Assembly: GCA_902782505.1 (NCBI GenBank)
Contig: CACZNO010000160.1
Coordinates: forward strand, 1 to 6,229
Origin: an uncultured Erysipelotrichaceae bacterium
GTDB taxonomy: Bacteria > Bacillota_I > Bacilli_A > Erysipelotrichales > Erysipelotrichaceae
Direction: 5' to 3'
Length of the DNA stretch: 6,229 bases
This document shows, one piece after another, positions 4,729 through 6,229 of the stretch. The position numbers were made by a program, and so were the translations under genes. The notes beneath the pieces are model-generated. The model did not search any database and was not told the DNA's origin. It saw nothing but the letters and a program-made list of their open reading frames with translations. The stretch's first letter is position 1; the number at the start of each line of letters is the position of its first letter.

Positions 4729-6229
4729 ATTTTGCCGAAGTCCCAAAGATGTCCGGCAGAAATCGGCGGCATCCGAACCATAAACCCGCCAGAATCATCA
4801 TGAATACGCCCGCTGAAGGACGGTTGAATCCAAGTCCGGTCGGTACGGCGGCCTGACGGGTATTCACAAACTCCGCCGTAACATCTTCTTCTCCCAGAAT
4901 TCCCGCCGCGGATTCCGGCACCGTTACGGTATATCCCTGATTCGAAGAATCCTCTTCCGTGATTTCGTATTGTGTACCGTGCCGAATGTCCTGAAATACG
5001 ATTTCTTCCCCGTCAGCGAGCTCAAATGTCACGATCCCGTCCCGCACCTCCATTTCTCCCGCGGAAGTCTGCACACTGCCTTCAAACGGTGTGTTTTCTT
5101 TACTGAGGCGGAGAGTAAACCGGAAATGTTTGGACCGGCTGGCGAGATTTCCCGCTACGCGTTTTCGCACCGTAATGTCGGAAACCGGCGGTACATAAGT
5201 ATTTTCCAGAAACGCTTTATCATCGGCTACATGAAGCGGATTTTCGCTCGAATGATTCGCTGTGTAGTATTCCGGTACGTTTTCCCAAACTTTGATTTCT
5301 TCCGCATTCATCGGCACATAGAACACCGCCTTCCATTCATCCTCCCCCGTGATTTCCCAATCGTTCACGGTTACGTTTTTTTCTTCCGGACAATTGTACG
5401 TACCCCGCACCGTCAGGTGATCCGGACGCACTTCGGCGGTATCATTCCGCCATTTTTTCGTCAGAACAATTTCCCGCATATTCCGGTAGAGTTTCGGCGA
5501 TCCGATCCGGATCACGCCGCCCGGAGACTCCGCGAAAGCTTCGCCTTCGTTCGTATCGTCAAAGAATCCGTTTGCGTCTTTGAAGATCTGCGGATTGTTT
5601 TTCAAACGCACCTGCAGCAGCACTTCCACGACTTCTCCGGCGGTGATTCCGTTTACGACAAAGCGTACGGTCTGTCCGTCCGTCGAACAGTGCGACACCT
5701 TTTCGACCGGTTCCAGATTTTTATCACGCACCAGGCACTCTGCGGACACGATTTCAAAGCGGGCGTCCACGGTGTCTTCCAGGGTCACCGGGAAATCATC
5801 GTAACGGATATTCTGCATACCGAAGGTCGTACCGTAGTTGTAGATCATCTGTCCCTCCGGCAGAAATTCTGCGTACGATTTCTTCTGTCCGCTGAAGATA
5901 TACTCCTGTAATTCTTCGTTATGGTCCATGAAATAAGCCGGTGCGATTGCCGCGACGGACGCGTAGGCAAACTGCCGTTTCAGGTTTTCAGTAATACCGC
6001 GCTGCAGATCGGAAGACTGCAATGACGTGTTTACTGTGAGATACTCCGGCGACAGGGAAACATAGTATTTCCCCTCACGCTGGTATTCCGCAAGTTTTTC
6101 CAGCATTTCCGGATTGACACATAATCCCGTCAAGTCCCGCACATCCAGTTCTTCCATACTTTTTCCATACAATACTTCCGCAAGATAGCCCAGTTCATAA
6201 CTGTAATCCGTATCCTGAAAAGCACGGGA
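4727..6229 (-). CDS. Cna-B-domain surface protein, C-terminal 500 residues (5' end outside window)
   Basis: The frame is open to the window edge; a TTG at 6170-6172 is an internal codon, since 19 sense codons precede it with no start or binding site. Numbering from the edge, residues about 145-210 resemble the first beta domain after the N-terminal part of pilus-tip-like adhesins (VTLEDTVDARFEI). Residues about 253-345 form a Cna-B-like domain (LTKKW start, RPDHLTVRG, DEWKAVF, VWENVPEYY, LENTY end). Residues about 351-458 form a second one (ITVRKRVAGN to EFVNTRQ). Lys258 or Lys259 with Asn343, and Lys356 with Asn456, stand where intramolecular isopeptide bonds form in this fold, with Glu316 and Glu425 as candidate catalytic acids. 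Then come AVPTG, a membrane segment at 473-486, CRRF and a ten-residue tail. No LPXTG motif is present. The role is probably adhesion or display at the cell surface; the N-terminal domain is not visible. Confidence 0.85.
   Translation of the reverse strand, partial: SRAFQDTDYSYELGYLAEVLYGKSMEELDVRDLTGLCVNPEMLEKLAEYQREGKYYVSLSPEYLTVNTSLQSSDLQRGITENLKRQFAYASVAAIAPAYFMDHNEELQEYIFSGQKKSYAEFLPEGQMIYNYGTTFGMQNIRYDDFPVTLEDTVDARFEIVSAECLVRDKNLEPVEKVSHCSTDGQTVRFVVNGITAGEVVEVLLQVRLKNNPQIFKDANGFFDDTNEGEAFAESPGGVIRIGSPKLYRNMREIVLTKKWRNDTAEVRPDHLTVRGTYNCPEEKNVTVNDWEITGEDEWKAVFYVPMNAEEIKVWENVPEYYTANHSSENPLHVADDKAFLENTYVPPVSDITVRKRVAGNLASRSKHFRFTLRLSKENTPFEGSVQTSAGEMEVRDGIVTFELADGEEIVFQDIRHGTQYEITEEDSSNQGYTVTVPESAAGILGEEDVTAEFVNTRQAAVPTGLGFNRPSAGVFMMILAGLWFGCRRFLPDIFGTSAK

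Noticed and set aside
4596..4856. Plus-strand open frame of 86 codons running through tRNA-Leu(UAG)
   Set aside because: It translates the tRNA itself and then the antisense of the surface-protein gene; not a real protein.
4970..5911. Long plus-strand open frame opposite the surface-protein gene
   Set aside because: The translation is rich in His, Phe and Arg with no recognisable motif, typical of an antisense shadow, and it has no promoter or ribosome binding site that I can see.

Overview
The window looks like chromosomal DNA of a low-to-medium GC Bacillota (Firmicutes). Three things point that way: strong GGAGG-type ribosome binding sites, FemAB-type peptidoglycan-bridge enzymes, and a Gram-positive surface protein with Cna-B-like domains. 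Base composition looks roughly balanced rather than strongly AT-rich. An Erysipelotrichia-like host is possible but is only a guess. I see no transposase, integrase, CRISPR array or phage gene.

Layout. (1) 1-1426, minus strand: two adjacent FemABX-type aminoacyltransferase genes, 2 bp apart, the second cut by the window edge. They read from a good sigma-A promoter at 1451-1479. (2) 1427-1535: a divergent promoter region with an extended -10 box for the plus strand and a small CCAAAGG tandem repeat within a dyad. (3) 1536-3584, plus strand: a two-gene operon. The first gene is one uninterrupted 441-codon frame joining a complete pyroglutamyl-peptidase I (Pcp) to a TrmO/TsaA-type tRNA methyltransferase. 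The second encodes a YcdX-like PHP-domain phosphatase. (4) 3576-3603: a symmetrical terminator hairpin that overlaps the stop codon of the PHP gene and reaches that of the convergent exonuclease gene. (5) 3603-4139, minus strand: a DEDDh 3'-5' exonuclease with its own -10 box. (6) 4241-4721: two divergent tRNA-Leu genes, GAG on minus and UAG on plus, each with a promoter and a termination signal. A further minus-strand terminator lies between them at 4441-4471. (7) 4727-6229, minus strand: the C-terminal 500 residues of a surface protein with two Cna-B-like domains, a membrane segment and a short basic tail. Its stop is 5 bp from the end of the convergent tRNA-Leu(UAG).

How the parts relate. 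The Fem pair belongs to cell-wall cross-bridge synthesis. The surface protein is a cell-envelope protein, but nothing shows co-regulation with the Fem pair. The Pcp-TrmO fusion pairs an N-terminal pyroglutamate peptidase with a tRNA modification enzyme, two activities with no obvious shared pathway, and is the most unusual item here. The second is the transcript architecture around tRNA-Leu(UAG): the first minus-strand terminator past the surface-protein stop lies about 255 bp beyond it, so the predicted mRNA tail would be antisense to the whole tRNA.
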